Of a DNA stretch of 14,320 bases, positions 14,110 through 14,320 are shown one piece after another. This stretch comes from Clostridiales bacterium (GTDB taxonomy: Bacteria; Bacillota; Clostridia; Christensenellales; Aristaeellaceae). The stretch spans positions 1 through 14,320 of the forward strand of contig JAAZAQ010000065.1 of assembly GCA_012514225.1 (NCBI GenBank), in the 5' to 3' direction. The position numbers and the translations under genes were made by a program. The notes under the pieces were generated by a model. It had not been told where the DNA came from and did no database searches. It saw only the letters and a list, made by a program, of their open reading frames with translations. How positions within the stretch are numbered: position 1 is the first letter of the stretch; each line of letters opens with the position of its first letter.

Positions 14110-14137
14110 ATTATATCCGGCGCCGGCGGTTTCAAAC
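14110..14137 (-). promoter_or_regulatory. Promoter candidate for the FN3 gene
   Basis: A perfect TATAAT on the minus strand (14110-14115). The -35 is weak: GTTTGA (14132-14137) is 16 bases upstream. If used, transcription starts near 14103 and the leader is about 130 bases, the longest in the window, with a GC hairpin (13999-14017) shortly before the ribosome binding site. Confidence 0.4.
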
Positions 14138-14202
14138 ATCCGGGACGGTTCGCGCCGGAGCGTTCGCGGCGGTGGTTTCCGCCCTTGGGAACCCAAACGG
14201 AA

Positions 14203-14222
14203 ACGCCGGCTTTCGCCGGCGT
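14203..14222 (-). terminator. Terminator of the downstream FN3 paralogue
   Basis: On the minus strand ACGCCGGC pairs with GCCGGCGT around a GAAA tetraloop, followed by TTCCGTTT. It lies about 27 bases beyond the stop of the partial gene at 14249 and faces the same way. Confidence 0.55.
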
Positions 14223-14248
14223 CGTTTCCGGGGACAGGTCGCTAAATG

Positions 14249-14320
14249 CTACCTCAGCGTCTGCACGAAGCGGTAGTCCGACTGCGGCCCGTAGTAGGTG
14301 TTGGGCGCGATGCGGCGGTA
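14249..14320 (-). CDS. FN3-protein paralogue, C-terminal end only (runs off the window)
   Basis: Read on the minus strand, the last 23 codons (14252-14320) encode YRRIAPNTYYGPQSDYRFVQ followed by TLR, and then a TAG stop at 14249-14251. The full FN3 gene at 13046-13972 ends YRRIAPNTYYGPLSGYLHVYTLR with the same spacing to its stop. A 29-base stretch is identical between the two (13086-13114 and 14289-14317). So a second copy of the same family sits directly upstream, in tandem, in the same direction. Its length and domain count cannot be judged from here. Confidence 0.8.
   Translation of the reverse strand, partial: YRRIAPNTYYGPQSDYRFVQTLR

Overview
The window looks like a chromosomal stretch from a G+C-rich, low-complexity-tolerant member of the Clostridia (Firmicutes). 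The reasons are strong AGGAGG-type ribosome binding sites, a DivIC/FtsB-like gene followed by a Ppx/GppA gene, a DUF1934 (YwiB-type) protein, a DUF1492-type sigma-like regulator, and several TTG/GTG starts. The assignment is inference from gene families; no rRNA, tRNA, CRISPR array or transposase was seen.

Layout. (1) 18-1847: a large secreted or membrane-anchored protein of unknown function with a Pro/Thr/Ala-rich linker, closed by a hairpin at 1881-1905. (2) 2060-5000: a compact same-strand run started by an extended -10 promoter (2008-2035): DUF1934 protein, unknown 170-aa protein, metallo-beta-lactamase-fold hydrolase, DivIC/FtsB-like division protein and Ppx/GppA phosphatase. Most junctions overlap or are only a few bases apart, so it is probably one operon. 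(3) 5076-5969: an exported DUF2202-like ferritin-fold protein with seven perfect-length 17-aa repeats, followed by a good terminator (6035-6060). (4) 6270-6934: a tight two-gene unit, a small XRE-like protein plus a DUF1492/sigma-region-4-like protein. It is driven by a near-consensus promoter with a striking operator-like sequence just downstream of the -10. (5) 6989-8074, minus strand: an exported phosphodiester glycosidase (NAGPA) family protein, divergent from (6). (6) 8193-11344: thrC-thrB-ZIP transporter, with a strong promoter and almost no leader. (7) 11551-12786: a divergent lysA-type decarboxylase with its own promoter, which overlaps a terminator hairpin. (8) 12787-13045: a G/C-hairpin-rich gap between convergent genes. 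(9) 13046-13972, minus: an exported two-FN3-domain protein, and at 14249-14320 the C-terminal end of a second, paralogous copy that runs off the window.

Functionally the centre is ordinary amino-acid biosynthesis (threonine, lysine/DAP) and cell-envelope/division housekeeping, interleaved with envelope or secreted proteins of low-complexity composition. The two places most worth a second look are the stand-alone XRE + DUF1492 pair with its GAAC-N4-GTTC operator (phage-type regulators without a surrounding prophage), and the secreted ferritin-like protein with the W/N/D-rich tandem-repeat tail.
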